A DNA stretch of 64,000 nt from Cytophaga hutchinsonii ATCC 33406 (GCF_000014145.1 NC_008255.1:1923501-1987500), one strand, 5' to 3'; shown: positions 45,733 to 55,517, numbered from the stretch's first letter. Translations and numbers: made by a program. Notes: generated by a model from the sequence alone, not told the origin.

Positions 45733-46848
45733 TTATTTCAAAAACTGATCTTCAAAAGATGTAATATTATCCTGAAGCGTTTTTACATTTTTCTTCGCTT
45801 CTTCATCTTTTGCACCTAACACGGCACGGTTATAATATTTAGTAGAAACGGCTAATTCCTTTTGAAGATTCTGGCGAAGCGGATCTGTTGCAACAGTTGG
45901 TATTGCTTTAAATGATTTTTTAAGGTTGTTGTCACTCACCACAATCTGCTTTGAAATTTCATTAGCCTTGCGCAAACTGAAAACCGCCATATTATAATTC
46001 GCATTGAAATTCACAGAATCAATAGCTAAGGCCTTTTGATAATATTCAGCCGCATGTGGTTCATCATTGAGATTGGTATACTGCGAACCGATATTAATTA
46101 ACAGCTGTACATCTTTTGGATTTTTAGTTGAAAGCACTTTCAGGTTTTCGATTGCCTCCTGTGTTTTATTCATCTTCACCATCAATTCGGTTTGCTGTGT
46201 TTTTAATGCAATGTCGGATGGATAGTTGGTTAATGCTTTTTTAGAAACCGTGTATGCACTATCCAATAAATTTTTATCCATTAACGATTCAATATCAATA
46301 TAGTAAACAGCTTCGCTGGCATAGTTTAACCGAACCAATGCGGAAGAATATTTCTCTAACAGTGCCTGATCTTTCAGTTCATTGGCTGCATAAAAAGCAT
46401 ACACATACGCTGTTGTATCGCCTGGCTTAATGCCTTGCGCACGTTCAAAATCTGTAATAGCCTGACGGTAATTTTCAAGCTGATATAAATTCACACCGTT
46501 ATTGATGGATATTGCCCAGATCTGTTCCAATGCTTCCTGAGATTTTTTACTGAACTCCCCTGCCGGTTTTTCCAGTTCAAATACTTTTTTAAATGCAGCG
46601 GTAGACGTTGTAAGTGCAGCAAGATCTGTGGGGGTTGCCTGATAAAGATCTTTATAGATTAAACCGGTGTAAAACCAGGTCTTCGGCATGCCAATCGTTT
46701 TTTCATTGACAACAGCTTTGTCAATTTCTTCTTTGGCTTTTATAAGATTACCATCGTTGCGGTACAAAATGGCGTTGGTTAAGGATGCAACCTGCGCCTG
46801 TAATGCATAAGAAAAAACAATCAAAAAGAACGTGAGAAAACGACTCAT
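45733..46848 (-). CDS. Exported TPR-repeat protein
   Basis: 371 residues. Signal peptide (MSRFLTFFLIVFSYALQAQ) then TPR helices through most of the chain, e.g. 'NGVNLYQLENYRQAITDFERAQ', 'SALVRLNYASEAVYYIDIE', 'GSQYTNLNDEPHAAEYYQKA'. No lipobox cysteine, so periplasmic or outer-membrane associated. No catalytic domain. Function unknown. Monocistronic. Confidence 0.8.
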   Translation of the reverse strand: MSRFLTFFLIVFSYALQAQVASLTNAILYRNDGNLIKAKEEIDKAVVNEKTIGMPKTWFYTGLIYKDLYQATPTDLAALTTSTAAFKKVFELEKPAGEFSKKSQEALEQIWAISINNGVNLYQLENYRQAITDFERAQGIKPGDTTAYVYAFYAANELKDQALLEKYSSALVRLNYASEAVYYIDIESLMDKNLLDSAYTVSKKALTNYPSDIALKTQQTELMVKMNKTQEAIENLKVLSTKNPKDVQLLINIGSQYTNLNDEPHAAEYYQKALAIDSVNFNANYNMAVFSLRKANEISKQIVVSDNNLKKSFKAIPTVATDPLRQNLQKELAVSTKYYNRAVLGAKDEEAKKNVKTLQDNITSFEDQFLK

Positions 46849-47092
46849 TATGTAATGGTTTTAAGGATTAGCGATGTATAAATATATTCTTTTGAACAGG
46901 TATTTCAATAGGTAAAACGATTAATCCAGGTAATTTATTCAGTATCTATTCCAGGACGGTTTTGCAGCGTTCGCGGTTCACCGCTGCGAAGAAACAACAG
47001 AACGTAAGAATCGAAGAAAGAAAATAACGAATAAGAAAGGAGAATTATTTGAATCGATTAAAACTTAACAAATAGTTTACGACATAAACAAC
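46849..47092. other. Gap between TPR protein and gyrA
   Basis: No gene. Contains a strong hairpin with GCAGCG / CGCTGC arms and nested GCGG..CCGC around 46973-46996, and AT-rich sequence. The gap also holds the gyrA hairpin listed next. Confidence 0.45.
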
Positions 47093-47127
47093 AAAGCCAT
47101 AAACCTCTACTAACGGTTTATGGCTTT
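47093..47127 (-). terminator. Hairpin after gyrA
   Basis: Thirteen-base arms AAAGCCATAAACC / GGTTTATGGCTTT around a 9-base loop, 38 bases past the gyrA stop. T run after the stem is weak, so it may be a terminator or an mRNA-end hairpin. Confidence 0.6.
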
Positions 47128-47164
47128 GAATATAAATAACTTATTAACAATATTTTATTAATCC

Positions 47165-49762
47165 TTATTCAGGTGATTCTTCGGTAGAATCTTCCGCAGC
47201 ATCTTCTTCTGTTTCATCCTCAGCCTCGTCTGCAGCACCTTCTTCGGCAACGATCACGTCTCCCAGATCCGGTTTCGCTAATTCACCACCTTCTTCATCG
47301 ATAATATCCGTAAATTCGAACTTCGCTACAGAAGCAATAGAGTCTCCATCCTGAATTTTGATCAGACGAACACCTTGCGTTGCTCTGCCCATTACACGCA
47401 GATCGGATACAGCCATACGGATTGTAATACCGGATTTATTGATGATCATGATCTGATACTGATCGTTCACACCAAGAATACTGACAAGGTCACCGGTTTT
47501 TTCAGAGATGTTCAATGTTTTCACACCTTTGCCCCCTCTGTTTGTTACACGGTAATCTTCTATATCCGAGCGTTTTCCGTACCCTTTTTCTGAAACGACC
47601 AGCAAAGTAGTATCCGGAGAACTTACGGCAACCAGACCAACAACCACATCTTTATCGTGTGCCAGTGTTACCCCTTTCACACCTGCTGCTGTTCTTCCCA
47701 TCGGACGAACTTTGCTTTCGTTGAAACGGATGGCTCTGCCTGAACGAAGTGCAATGACCAATTCATCGCTGCCTGATGTCATTTTCACATCCAGCAAACG
47801 GTCACCTTCGTGGATGGTAATGGCATTGATACCGCCGGAACGTGGTCTTGAATACGCTTCAAGTGTTGTTTTCTTAATCACACCTTGTTCGGTACACATA
47901 ACAAGGTAATTGTTATTGATATAATCGTCGTCTGTTAATGTTTTAACATTAATTACGGTACGTACTTTATCACCTGGTTCAATCTGAATAACGTTCTGAA
48001 TCGCACGGCCTTTTGTAGTCTTGCCTCCTTCAGGGATTTCGTATACTTTTAACCAGAATACTTTACCGTATTCTGTAAAGAACAATAAATAATTATGAGT
48101 AGATGCTACAAATAAATGTTCTGTAAAGTCAGATTCTTTTGAACCTGCTCCTTTAGAGCCAACGCCGCCTCTGCCTTGTGTTCTGTATTCAGACAGAGCA
48201 GTACGTTTAATGTATCCTTCATGAGAAATCGTGATTACCATTTGCTCTTCCGGAATCATATCTTCAATATTGATATCATCAGAAGCGTGAACAATGTCAG
48301 ATCTGCGTTTATCTCCGTAGCGTTCCTTCATTTCGTCCAGTTCCTGTTTGATGATCTCCATGCGAAGTTCTTTACTCGCAAGGATTTCTTTCAACCGGTT
48401 GATCAGCGCCATGATCTCTTCATATTCCTTAATGATCTTGTCGCGCTCCATGCCTGTAAGACGTTGCAGCCTTAAGTCAAGTACCGCTTTCGCCTGAATC
48501 TCAGACATACCGAAGTTTGTCATCAAACCGATACGGGCTGCTTCCGGATCACGGGATTCACGGATCAGCTTAATTACTTCATCCAGGTGATCTAACGCGA
48601 TTAAGTAACCCTGTAAAATGTGGGCTCTTTTTTCCGCTTCATTCAATTCGAATTGTGTACGGCGTGTAACAACCTCGTGACGGTGTTCAACGAAATACAT
48701 AATCATTTCTTTCAGGTTCAGGGTCATCGGGCGTCCTTTAACCAGACACACGTTGTTTACACTGAAAGAAGACTGCAGCTGAGAATATTTAAATAAGTTG
48801 TTCAGTACAACGTTTGCGATTGCATCTCTTTTCAGATCGAATACGATACGCATCCCTTCTCTATCCGATTCATCACGGATATCGCTGATGCCTTCGATTT
48901 TCTTTTCGTTCACCATCGCTGCGATCTTTTCAATCATGGCAGCTTTGTTCACCATATATGGAATTTCAGAAACGATGATCTGTTCTTTTCCGGTAGATGT
49001 TGTTTCAATGGTTGAGCGGGAACGGAGTACGATACGGCCTCTGCCTGTTTCGAACGCAGAACGTATGCCCTGGTAACCGTAAATGGTTGCACCGGTCGGG
49101 AAATCCGGACCTTTTACATGCACCATCAGTTCAGGAATGGTAATATCGTTGTTGTCAATAAACGCGATCACACCGTCAATCACTTCTGTGATGTTATGGG
49201 GCGCCATGTTGGTAGCCATACCAACGGCAATACCGGAAGAACCGTTTATTAATAAATTGGGAACTTTTGAAGGAAGTACAGATGGCTCCTGTAACGAGTC
49301 ATCAAAGTTGGGCTGGAAATCAACCGTATCTTTATTGATGTCCGAAAGCATTTCTTCGGCGATACGCTTTAAACGAGCTTCGGTATAACGCATGGCAGCG
49401 GGCGAATCACCATCGACAGAACCGAAGTTCCCCTGTCCGTCGACCATTGGATAGCGCAGCGACCATTCCTGAGCCATACGAACCATGGTATCGTATACAG
49501 ATGAGTCACCGTGCGGATGATACTTACCCAATACCTCTCCGACAATTCTGGCAGATTTTTTATAGGCTTTATTGTAATGTACACCTAAATCTTCCATTCC
49601 ATATAACACCCGGCGGTGAACTGGCTTTAAACCATCGCGTACATCCGGTAATGCTCTTGAAACAATTACAGACATGGAATAATCGATGTAAGCACCTCTC
49701 ATTTCATCCTCAATATTTATTGGGATGATGTTTGTACCGCCTGAAATAGGTTGATCCGACAT
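47165..49762 (-). CDS. gyrA: DNA gyrase subunit A
   Basis: 865 residues. N-terminal breakage-reunion domain with the catalytic Tyr126 in '[10 protein letters not shown]', the quinolone-binding stretch '[11 protein letters not shown]' with Ser87 and Asp91 (the positions equivalent to E. coli Ser83 and Asp87 are both wild-type-like), and a C-terminal beta-pinwheel of six GyrA boxes with '[10 protein letters not shown]'. The end is a long acidic tail (Glu/Asp-rich, about 40 residues). Cuts and reseals DNA to supercoil the chromosome. gyrB is not in the window. Confidence 0.98.
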   Translation of the reverse strand: MSDQPISGGTNIIPINIEDEMRGAYIDYSMSVIVSRALPDVRDGLKPVHRRVLYGMEDLGVHYNKAYKKSARIVGEVLGKYHPHGDSSVYDTMVRMAQEWSLRYPMVDGQGNFGSVDGDSPAAMRYTEARLKRIAEEMLSDINKDTVDFQPNFDDSLQEPSVLPSKVPNLLINGSSGIAVGMATNMAPHNITEVIDGVIAFIDNNDITIPELMVHVKGPDFPTGATIYGYQGIRSAFETGRGRIVLRSRSTIETTSTGKEQIIVSEIPYMVNKAAMIEKIAAMVNEKKIEGISDIRDESDREGMRIVFDLKRDAIANVVLNNLFKYSQLQSSFSVNNVCLVKGRPMTLNLKEMIMYFVEHRHEVVTRRTQFELNEAEKRAHILQGYLIALDHLDEVIKLIRESRDPEAARIGLMTNFGMSEIQAKAVLDLRLQRLTGMERDKIIKEYEEIMALINRLKEILASKELRMEIIKQELDEMKERYGDKRRSDIVHASDDINIEDMIPEEQMVITISHEGYIKRTALSEYRTQGRGGVGSKGAGSKESDFTEHLFVASTHNYLLFFTEYGKVFWLKVYEIPEGGKTTKGRAIQNVIQIEPGDKVRTVINVKTLTDDDYINNNYLVMCTEQGVIKKTTLEAYSRPRSGGINAITIHEGDRLLDVKMTSGSDELVIALRSGRAIRFNESKVRPMGRTAAGVKGVTLAHDKDVVVGLVAVSSPDTTLLVVSEKGYGKRSDIEDYRVTNRGGKGVKTLNISEKTGDLVSILGVNDQYQIMIINKSGITIRMAVSDLRVMGRATQGVRLIKIQDGDSIASVAKFEFTDIIDEEGGELAKPDLGDVIVAEEGAADEAEDETEEDAAEDSTEESPE

Positions 49763-49905
49763 ATATTTTGTGTAGAAATTTATTACTTGGAATAACGATA
49801 CAAGATAGTGAAAATCTGCCTGTTTAGCCAGTTATAAGCAGCACAAAACACGGTAAAGTTTTCAACAGGTTGATAAGTATTTTTTGACTTTTTTATGTCT
49901 TACTA

Positions 49906-49935
49906 TTGCAATAAAAAAAAACGTTCTTATATTTG
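49906..49935 (+). promoter_or_regulatory. Promoter of first tRNA-Thr
   Basis: TTG (49906-49908), 19 bases, TATATTTG (49928-49935); exact match to the Bacteroidota consensus. Distance to tRNA 5' end is 20 bases. Confidence 0.75.
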
Positions 49936-49954
49936 CACTCCCTTAAGGGTAAAA

Positions 49955-50027
<73 letters not shown>

Positions 50028-50030
50028 CAA

Positions 50031-50078
50031 TAAACAAAAAACTCATGATTTATATCATGAGTTTTTTTTGTTTATTGA
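50031..50078 (+). terminator. Terminator after tRNA-Thr copy 1
   Basis: AAAACTCATGAT / ATCATGAGTTTT stem with a run of eight T; the outer flanks AATAAACA / TGTTTATT also pair. Confidence 0.85.
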
Positions 50079-50081
50079 GGT

Positions 50082-50196
50082 ACTAGTTGCTAGCTACTAG
50101 TACCTTGACAAAAGAAAAAAATAGTTATAACTAAGCTTTCAACTTTACTCTTCTGATTATTAGTAGAGTCTAGCAACTAGCAACTAGTGTCTGGTA
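50082..50196. repeat. Heptad repeat element E: two inverted CTAG-theme arms
   Basis: Left arm: nCTAGnn at 50082, 50089, 50096. Right arm: units starting at 50169, 50176, 50183 and 50190 with CTAG or CTGG. The arms flank a 66-base core (50103-50168) containing AACTTTACTCTTCT (50141-50154), found with one mismatch in element F. The left arm is itself a near-perfect palindrome centred at 50091. Confidence 0.8.
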
Positions 50197-50225
50197 ACTA
50201 AATAACAAAACTTCAAACCTACTAC

Positions 50226-50255
50226 TTGACTTTCCCAAAAACGTTCTTATATTTG
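50226..50255 (+). promoter_or_regulatory. Promoter of second tRNA-Thr
   Basis: TTG (50226-50228), 19 bases, TATATTTG (50248-50255). The -7 to tRNA region is almost identical to copy 1, so promoter and gene were duplicated together. Confidence 0.75.
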
Positions 50256-50274
50256 CACTCCCTTAAGGAAAGAA

Positions 50275-50347
<73 letters not shown>

Positions 50348-50357
50348 CTCTAAATTG

Positions 50358-50392
50358 AAAACGTCACGCCAAACAGCGTGACGTTTTTTTTT
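50358..50392 (+). terminator. Terminator after tRNA-Thr copy 2
   Basis: AAAACGTCACGC / GCGTGACGTTTT around a 6-base loop, followed by T residues. Different sequence from the copy 1 terminator. Confidence 0.9.
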
Positions 50393-50415
50393 GTTTATAT
50401 GCAATTCATACGCAT

Positions 50416-50511
50416 GGTTGATATTTTCCCACGGTTAAAACCGAGGGCTATGCAAACATGAACAAACGATCTGCATAGCCCATGACTTCAGTCATGGGAA
50501 AATGATCAACC
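50416..50511. repeat. REPIN-like inverted palindromic element
   Basis: Nested symmetry. Outer arms GGTTGATATTTTCCCA (50416-50431) and its near-reverse complement (50495-50511); two hairpins CCCACGGTT..ACCGAGGG (50428-50447, one mismatch) and CCCATGACT..AGTCATGGG (50479-50498, perfect); inner GGGCTATGCA / TGCATAGCCC (50445-50454, 50472-50481). The right hairpin is 22/23 identical to 30818-30840. Fits a pair of REP units in opposite orientation, as mobilised in trans by TnpA-REP (RAYT) enzymes; none is in this window. Confidence 0.65.
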
Positions 50512-50577
50512 GTTTTATGTATGGTTGAAATATGAGTCAAATAGGACGTGACAAACCTAAAATAAAAATCGAGATAC

Positions 50578-50641
50578 AGTTATACTTTACACTCTAAACT
50601 TTACCCTTCTTAAAACTTAGAACCTATTACTTAAAACCTCT
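50578..50641. repeat. Heptad repeat element F: one arm over the end of the glycosyltransferase gene
   Basis: Units in 7-base register at 50614, 50621, 50628 and 50635 share ACnTA/ACCT-like letters (AC at 50615, 50622, 50629, 50636). Core AACTTTACCCTTCT at 50597-50610. The arm covers the last seven codons and stop (50617-50619) of the GT9 gene, so repeat units form coding sequence there. No second arm is visible. Confidence 0.7.
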
Positions 50642-51636
50642 AAAAACTGCTCCTTCCCGATCGTCTGCGCACATTTAAAATGCCCCTCCGGACACGCTTT
50701 ATATCCATGCAGCCCGCAAGGCCTGCAACTAAGTTTCTCCGTCGTTTCGATGTTAAATGATTTGTCGGATAGCGGGCCGAAACCAAAACCCGGAACGGTA
50801 GAGCAAAACACAGCAGCAACAGGTGCATTCATAGAGGAAGCAATATGCATCGGTGCCGAATCATTTACATAATTCATCGCTGCTTTTTCCATCAGTGCAG
50901 CAGATTCTAAAAAGGATAATTTACCGGCAAGAATCTCAACGGTATTACCTGTTATGATCTGATCTTTTATTCGTTGGCAGCTTACCGCATCGCCCGGCGC
51001 TCCCAATAAATAAATGGTATACACGGATGGAACCTGATTTAAAAATTCCACCCACTTATGTTCCGGATATTGCTTGGTAAACCATACAGAATTAGGCGCA
51101 ACACAAATGAATGCTTTCTGCGTATGCACTTCTACCCGTTCATAGTGTTGCTGTGTCGGATAAAGTTTGGGTTGTCTTTTTAATGTTGAAGCAAACCAGG
51201 AAACCAACGTATTGTTCCGGTCAACTTCATGTAACCCTTTATCCAGATCATGACTGAATTTCTTTGTAAATAAAAATGAAAATGGATTTTTATCATACCC
51301 TACTGTTATGCCCGCACCTGAAAATGCCGTAAGAAAACCGGTAGCACCAAAGCGCTGCAGATTAATAACCAGGTCGTATTTAGTAGAACGGATGCTTGAA
51401 AGCAAGCCAAAAAGATTTTTATACTTTGATTGTTTTTTATCCCAGATCAATACCTGTTTTAAAAACGGATGCTGCTGAAACAGCGACTCATTCCCTTTCC
51501 GAACCAGTATATCGATGTCAGCATCCGGCAGCGACTGATGAATAGACTCCAGCAGCGCGGTAGCTAAAATAGCATCACCGATAAATGCCGTTTGAATAAC
51601 AAGTATTTTCTCCAATCTGATACTGTTCTTTTTCAT
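50617..51636 (-). CDS. Glycosyltransferase family 9 (heptosyltransferase-like)
   Basis: 339 residues. GT9 marks: 'KILVIQTAFIGDAILATALLESI' (N-terminal), 'DILVRKGNESLF', 'VCVAPNSVWFTKQYP' type (here 'ICVAPNSVWFTKQYPEHKW'), 'NYVNDSAPMHIASSMNAPVAAVFCSTVPGFGFGP'. Transfers a heptose or other sugar to LPS core or glycan. Its stop falls in a heptad array. Likely cytoplasmic-membrane associated. Sits downstream of a GT39-like membrane protein on the same strand (79 bases apart). Confidence 0.9.
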   Translation of the reverse strand: MKKNSIRLEKILVIQTAFIGDAILATALLESIHQSLPDADIDILVRKGNESLFQQHPFLKQVLIWDKKQSKYKNLFGLLSSIRSTKYDLVINLQRFGATGFLTAFSGAGITVGYDKNPFSFLFTKKFSHDLDKGLHEVDRNNTLVSWFASTLKRQPKLYPTQQHYERVEVHTQKAFICVAPNSVWFTKQYPEHKWVEFLNQVPSVYTIYLLGAPGDAVSCQRIKDQIITGNTVEILAGKLSFLESAALMEKAAMNYVNDSAPMHIASSMNAPVAAVFCSTVPGFGFGPLSDKSFNIETTEKLSCRPCGLHGYKACPEGHFKCAQTIGKEQFLEVLSNRF

Positions 51637-51715
51637 GAAATCAGGGCAGCAAACAATTATTTAAGTGCAACTTATGGAATTTAACGTGCATAAGAAATTA
51701 CTTTATCAGATAGTT

Positions 51716-52945
51716 TCATACACATAGAGAAGACATGTTCATATTATTAATAAGATACATGATAAAAATAATACTTGTGCAAAACACAACTGCCTTTCTG
51801 TACAGACTGGATTCCAGTTTTGATTCTCCGGCAGCTGCAACAATAATTATCAGTAAACTAAGTGCCTGCATATACCGGATCTCTACATGAAAAATCAGAA
51901 GAGGAATTACATGCAGCACAAACAGAATGGAAATAAAACAGAACGGTCCATAACTGCCCTTCATAGAAGACATCAACAGTATTCCGATAAAAAAATACAT
52001 ATAAAACGGCATAAACAGCGGATGCGCCAGATTGTCTAAAAGTTCTTTACCGTTAAATAATGCATTTGATATGAATTGCACGGGATGCTTTATAATGACA
52101 GCAGGAATGGAATAGTTATTTTGCTGAGGACTTCCTATCAGTGGTTCAGATGCAAGGATTGCTTTCTGATCATCAATAACGCCGGAATACCTCAATGAAT
52201 ACGTATGAATGAATGTGAAATAACTGTACGTATTATCTGTAAAAATACCTGCCGTTTCTTTTTTACTGCTAAGTGTATGTACAACTGCTTTATGCATCAA
52301 AACCGATACGACAAGAAACAGAAAAAAGAATGCCGACAAAACAATTTTTGTGTATGACTGTTTTATGCCGCTGCCGATAAGGCTGTGCCCAAGCAGCACA
52401 ACATAAAACGGCAGCAATACAAGAAGCAGCTCCGGCCGGATACACACCGCAGGTATTGTAAACACGCATGTAAGCAGAAAACATTTTACAGAATTACTGT
52501 TAAAATAACATGACATATAAAACAACGCCGCAAGCTCTAACGCGATGCCCAGCATAACGGAATGTGAATACCCGGCAACAGAAACGGTTAAATTCGGTAA
52601 GAACAGCAAAAATAATAAACTGGTATAGGCGGTTCGTTCATTGAACCACAATTTACAGATTGAATACATATAAAAACTTGCTGCTGTTGAACTTAAAACA
52701 AAAATACATGCTGATGCATAAAAAATACTGTCGAAAACAGTCGACAATGCATACACTACTATTGAATACAAAGGTGAAAGATAAATAACACTGGGAATCC
52801 CTTCAATAATATTTCTTCCTTCTGAAAAATAATCGGTTTCCATACAAGGTATTTTGCCGATAAGCAATACACATAGTATACGTACAAGCAACGTTAAAAT
52901 TAAAACGAACGTTGTTTTAGTAAATAATGTATAGATGGAAATCAT
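51716..52945 (-). CDS. Polytopic membrane protein, GT39/ArnT-like
   Basis: 409 residues with about ten hydrophobic helices. Begins with a membrane segment then 'METDYFSEGRNIIEGIPSVIYLSPLYSIVVYAL' (acidic pair after the first helix, as in GT39/ArnT-type polyprenyl-phosphate sugar transferases) and 'NERTAYTSLLFLLFLPNL'. No certain catalytic motif by eye. Context with a GT9 gene suggests an envelope-glycan role. Confidence 0.55.
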   Translation of the reverse strand: MISIYTLFTKTTFVLILTLLVRILCVLLIGKIPCMETDYFSEGRNIIEGIPSVIYLSPLYSIVVYALSTVFDSIFYASACIFVLSSTAASFYMYSICKLWFNERTAYTSLLFLLFLPNLTVSVAGYSHSVMLGIALELAALFYMSCYFNSNSVKCFLLTCVFTIPAVCIRPELLLVLLPFYVVLLGHSLIGSGIKQSYTKIVLSAFFFLFLVVSVLMHKAVVHTLSSKKETAGIFTDNTYSYFTFIHTYSLRYSGVIDDQKAILASEPLIGSPQQNNYSIPAVIIKHPVQFISNALFNGKELLDNLAHPLFMPFYMYFFIGILLMSSMKGSYGPFCFISILFVLHVIPLLIFHVEIRYMQALSLLIIIVAAAGESKLESSLYRKAVVFCTSIIFIMYLINNMNMSSLCV

Positions 52946-52983
52946 AACGAATTTATTGATGTAATTAATCGTGCTATTATGTA

Positions 52984-53544
52984 CTAGTCTACAATAATAT
53001 TATAACCCATCAATAAGCGATGCAGATCCTGCGATTGAAACCGTGCTTTCTTAATTGTATTTGCTTCGGGGTGTATCAGAAAATTGGTATTTGTTCTGAA
53101 ATCCACCCCGCTTAAATTGGTGTCTGAAAACAAGGCATCCAGCAGATTACAGGCCTGCAACTTGCTTTTTGACAGATCTGCTTGTGTAAAATTAACACCT
53201 TCCATATTGCATTCCGTAAAAGTACTTTTATATAGTTTCTTTTTATCAAACGATGCAAAAGAAAGATTGGAATGTGTTACATGTATTTCAAATCCAAAAT
53301 CACGTGTTTGAGAAAAGGACAGGCCAAGCATTTTACATTCAATAAATGTACAGTTTTTAAGAGAGGCAGCATCAAGTGTGGCATTGCTTAAGTTACACTG
53401 CTCAAATGTACAATCGATTAAGTCTACACCATTTAACCGTGCGTTTGTAAAGTCGCAATTTAAAAATAGCATATTTTCGTATTCAGCTTCTTCCAAACGC
53501 AGACCGGAATAATCTTTTGTAACAGACGTTAATTTAGTTTTCAT
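52984..53544 (-). CDS. Pentapeptide-repeat protein (Qnr/McbG-like)
   Basis: 186 residues built of A(D/N)Lxx-type pentads: 'NCDFTNARLNGVDLIDCTFEQCNLSNATLD...' and onwards to about residue 165, with a break near 88-95 ('FGFEIHVTHSN') as between the two halves of Qnr. C-terminal 'DFRTNTNFLIHPEANTIKKARFQSQDLHRLLMGYNIIV' is close to Qnr. Such right-handed beta helices mimic DNA and can protect gyrase from quinolones or toxins. It lies about 3 kb downstream of gyrA. Function inferred from fold only. Confidence 0.75.
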   Translation of the reverse strand: MKTKLTSVTKDYSGLRLEEAEYENMLFLNCDFTNARLNGVDLIDCTFEQCNLSNATLDAASLKNCTFIECKMLGLSFSQTRDFGFEIHVTHSNLSFASFDKKKLYKSTFTECNMEGVNFTQADLSKSKLQACNLLDALFSDTNLSGVDFRTNTNFLIHPEANTIKKARFQSQDLHRLLMGYNIIVD

Positions 53545-53566
53545 GCAAATCAGGCACTTCTGGTTT

Positions 53567-53574
53567 CAAACGTA
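53567..53574 (-). promoter_or_regulatory. -7 element of the pentapeptide-repeat gene
   Basis: TACGTTTG on the minus strand, 23 bases upstream of the ATG; no convincing -33 TTG. Confidence 0.35.
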
Positions 53575-53779
53575 AATGTAACTTTTTAAATACATTTTTT
53601 TAAGCACACAACTTTTAACAGAATTCACCGTTAGACTGTAAGTAAATTGCTTGATGGTTTGACTTTTATAAATACGACTCAATTATTTGTAGTTATATTC
53701 ATAAATTAAGCTTATCTTCAGGAACGGGAATTGGCTTGTTGTCTCTACTCTTTAACAATTTTAACTTAAAAAGTAGAGT

Positions 53780-54520
53780 ATGATCATATTTGCCTTTCTT
53801 GTAATCCACTGGTACGTTTCCTTGTTTTTTCAATCCGTATTCCACCATCGATATTCTGCTCACGGTATTTTCACGATGTCCAAAACATGGGAAAAAATCT
53901 TTTATGTAGGCTGCTTTATTGCTCAGGGTTCTTCCTATATCAGTGCGAATGCTTATGGTAAACTGCACCGTTTGCACCATGCCCATACCGATACGCCTGA
54001 AGATCCGCACTCTCCGCAAAACTCATCCAATGCCTTAATGATGATGTGGGAAACACGTAATAATTACATTGATGTATATACAGGAAAAACACCTGTTGAT
54101 GAACGCTTCACAAAAAATTTACCCGACTGGCCGGTATTTGAAAAATACGCGCATACGTTCTATACACGTTTTGCATGGATCTTTTTATACGTTTTGTTTT
54201 ACGTAGAATTTGCTACCGCCTGGTGGATGTTCTTATTTCTTCCGGTCACTATTCTTATGGGCTCCATACAAGGTGTTGCTGTAAACTGGTGGGCACATAA
54301 ATTTGGGTATGTAAACTGCAAAGTAAACAATACATCTAAAAATATACTGCCGATAGATGTGATATTCTGGGGAGAATCGTTTCACAACAATCACCATGCA
54401 AACCCCCAGAATCCCAACAATTCGATTAAATGGTTTGAATTTGATTCCGGATATCAAATGATGCGTTTTCTGAATATGATGCGTATTATTAAACTCAAAC
54501 CCTATTATTCAGTGCTTTAA
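53780..54520 (+). CDS. Fatty-acid desaturase (acyl-lipid / stearoyl-CoA type)
   Basis: 246 residues, two-to-four membrane helices. Three His boxes: HHRYSAH (residues 22-28), 'KLHRLHHAHTD' and 'ESFHNNHHANP'. A di-iron enzyme adding a double bond, usually delta-9, to membrane lipid acyl chains; helps keep membranes fluid in cold. Start ATG 53780. Followed by a strong terminator. Confidence 0.92.
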   Translation: MIIFAFLVIHWYVSLFFQSVFHHRYSAHGIFTMSKTWEKIFYVGCFIAQGSSYISANAYGKLHRLHHAHTDTPEDPHSPQNSSNALMMMWETRNNYIDVYTGKTPVDERFTKNLPDWPVFEKYAHTFYTRFAWIFLYVLFYVEFATAWWMFLFLPVTILMGSIQGVAVNWWAHKFGYVNCKVNNTSKNILPIDVIFWGESFHNNHHANPQNPNNSIKWFEFDSGYQMMRFLNMMRIIKLKPYYSVL

Positions 54521-54543
54521 AATCTCAAATAAACAACATACAA

Positions 54544-54603
54544 TTCGCCGCGGCGAACCGAACGGCTTAAATAGTTGCAGCTTGCATCTGTTTAAGCCGT
54601 TTT
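54544..54603 (+). terminator. Terminator after the desaturase, beside a perfect palindrome
   Basis: Stem AACGGCTTAAA (54561-54571) / TTTAAGCCGTT (54591-54601) with a 19-base loop and T residues. Just upstream TTCGCCGCGGCGAA (54544-54557) is a perfect 14-base palindrome. Confidence 0.75.
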
Positions 54604-54752
54604 AGTTTATACAGAATAAATTCAACGTATAAATAAATTACTTTCTATCAAAAATCATTCGCCTGGGGTAAATTGTTTCTTACTATTTGGAATTTGTGTT
54701 TTGTTTTTTAAAATCGGAACTTACAGATTCAAAATTAATTCTATTTAAAACA

Positions 54753-55355
54753 ATGGCATTCACAACAGAAAAAGATACCGTTAGCTATAGCCTTGGTGTA
54801 AACATTGCAACAAGCCTTAAAAATCAAGGATTTGATGACTTAAATTTAGATGCACTTACAACAGCATTAAGCGATGTATTTGGCAATAAAACGTTACAGA
54901 TAGATGAAGCAAAAGGCGGGCAAATATTAAATGCTTACTTCCAGGGTATGCAGGAACGCAAACAGAAAAAAAACATTGAAGAAGGCGTTGCTTTCTTAAA
55001 GGCAAATGGTGCTAAAGCGGATGTAATTACGTTACCTAGCGGTTTGCAATACAAAGTGCTGGTTGAAGGAAATGGCCCTAAACCAACCGCTACAGACAAA
55101 GTAACAACACACTACCACGGAACATTGATCAACGGTACGGTATTCGATAGTTCTGTTGAACGCGGACAGCCTGCTACTTTCCCTGTAAACGGTGTAATTG
55201 CCGGCTGGATCGAAGCCTTGCAGTTAATGCCTACAGGTTCTAAATGGCAGCTATATGTACCATCTGACCTGGCGTATGGTGCAAGAGGTGCTTCTGAACT
55301 GATCGGGCCACACACAACGTTGATTTTTGATGTTGAATTAATTTCTATCAATTAA
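54753..55355 (+). CDS. FKBP-type peptidyl-prolyl cis-trans isomerase
   Basis: 200 residues from ATG 54753; the frame extends to 54687 but the FkpA-like dimer helices ('TEKDTVSYSLGVNIATSLKNQGFDDLN') begin here. FKBP domain at about residues 100-200: 'TVTTHYHGTLINGTVFDSS', 'VIAGWIEALQLMPTGSKWQLYVPSDLAYG'. No signal peptide with this start, so a cytoplasmic location is predicted, though the family is mostly periplasmic. Speeds proline isomerisation in folding proteins. Confidence 0.92.
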   Translation: MAFTTEKDTVSYSLGVNIATSLKNQGFDDLNLDALTTALSDVFGNKTLQIDEAKGGQILNAYFQGMQERKQKKNIEEGVAFLKANGAKADVITLPSGLQYKVLVEGNGPKPTATDKVTTHYHGTLINGTVFDSSVERGQPATFPVNGVIAGWIEALQLMPTGSKWQLYVPSDLAYGARGASELIGPHTTLIFDVELISIN

Positions 55356-55374
55356 TTTTCTTCATTCTTCATAA

Positions 55375-55404
55375 TAAAAAAGACCGTTCAATACGGTCTT
55401 TTTT
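55375..55404 (+). terminator. Terminator after the FKBP gene
   Basis: Stem AAAAAGACCGT / ACGGTCTTTTT with a 5-base loop and T run, 20 bases past the stop. Confidence 0.9.
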
Positions 55405-55517
55405 GTTTCAACAAATTGAATTTTAAACAATTAAATATCTATTGAAATTTCGTTACTTTTTAAAAAACTGCATGTATTATAAGTAAGGGTAAACATATAC
55501 AACCAATACTTTATGAT

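Noticed and set aside
47165..47290. Acidic tail of GyrA as a foreign fusion
   Set aside because: Acidic Glu/Asp-rich C-termini are common in GyrA; no separate domain is visible.
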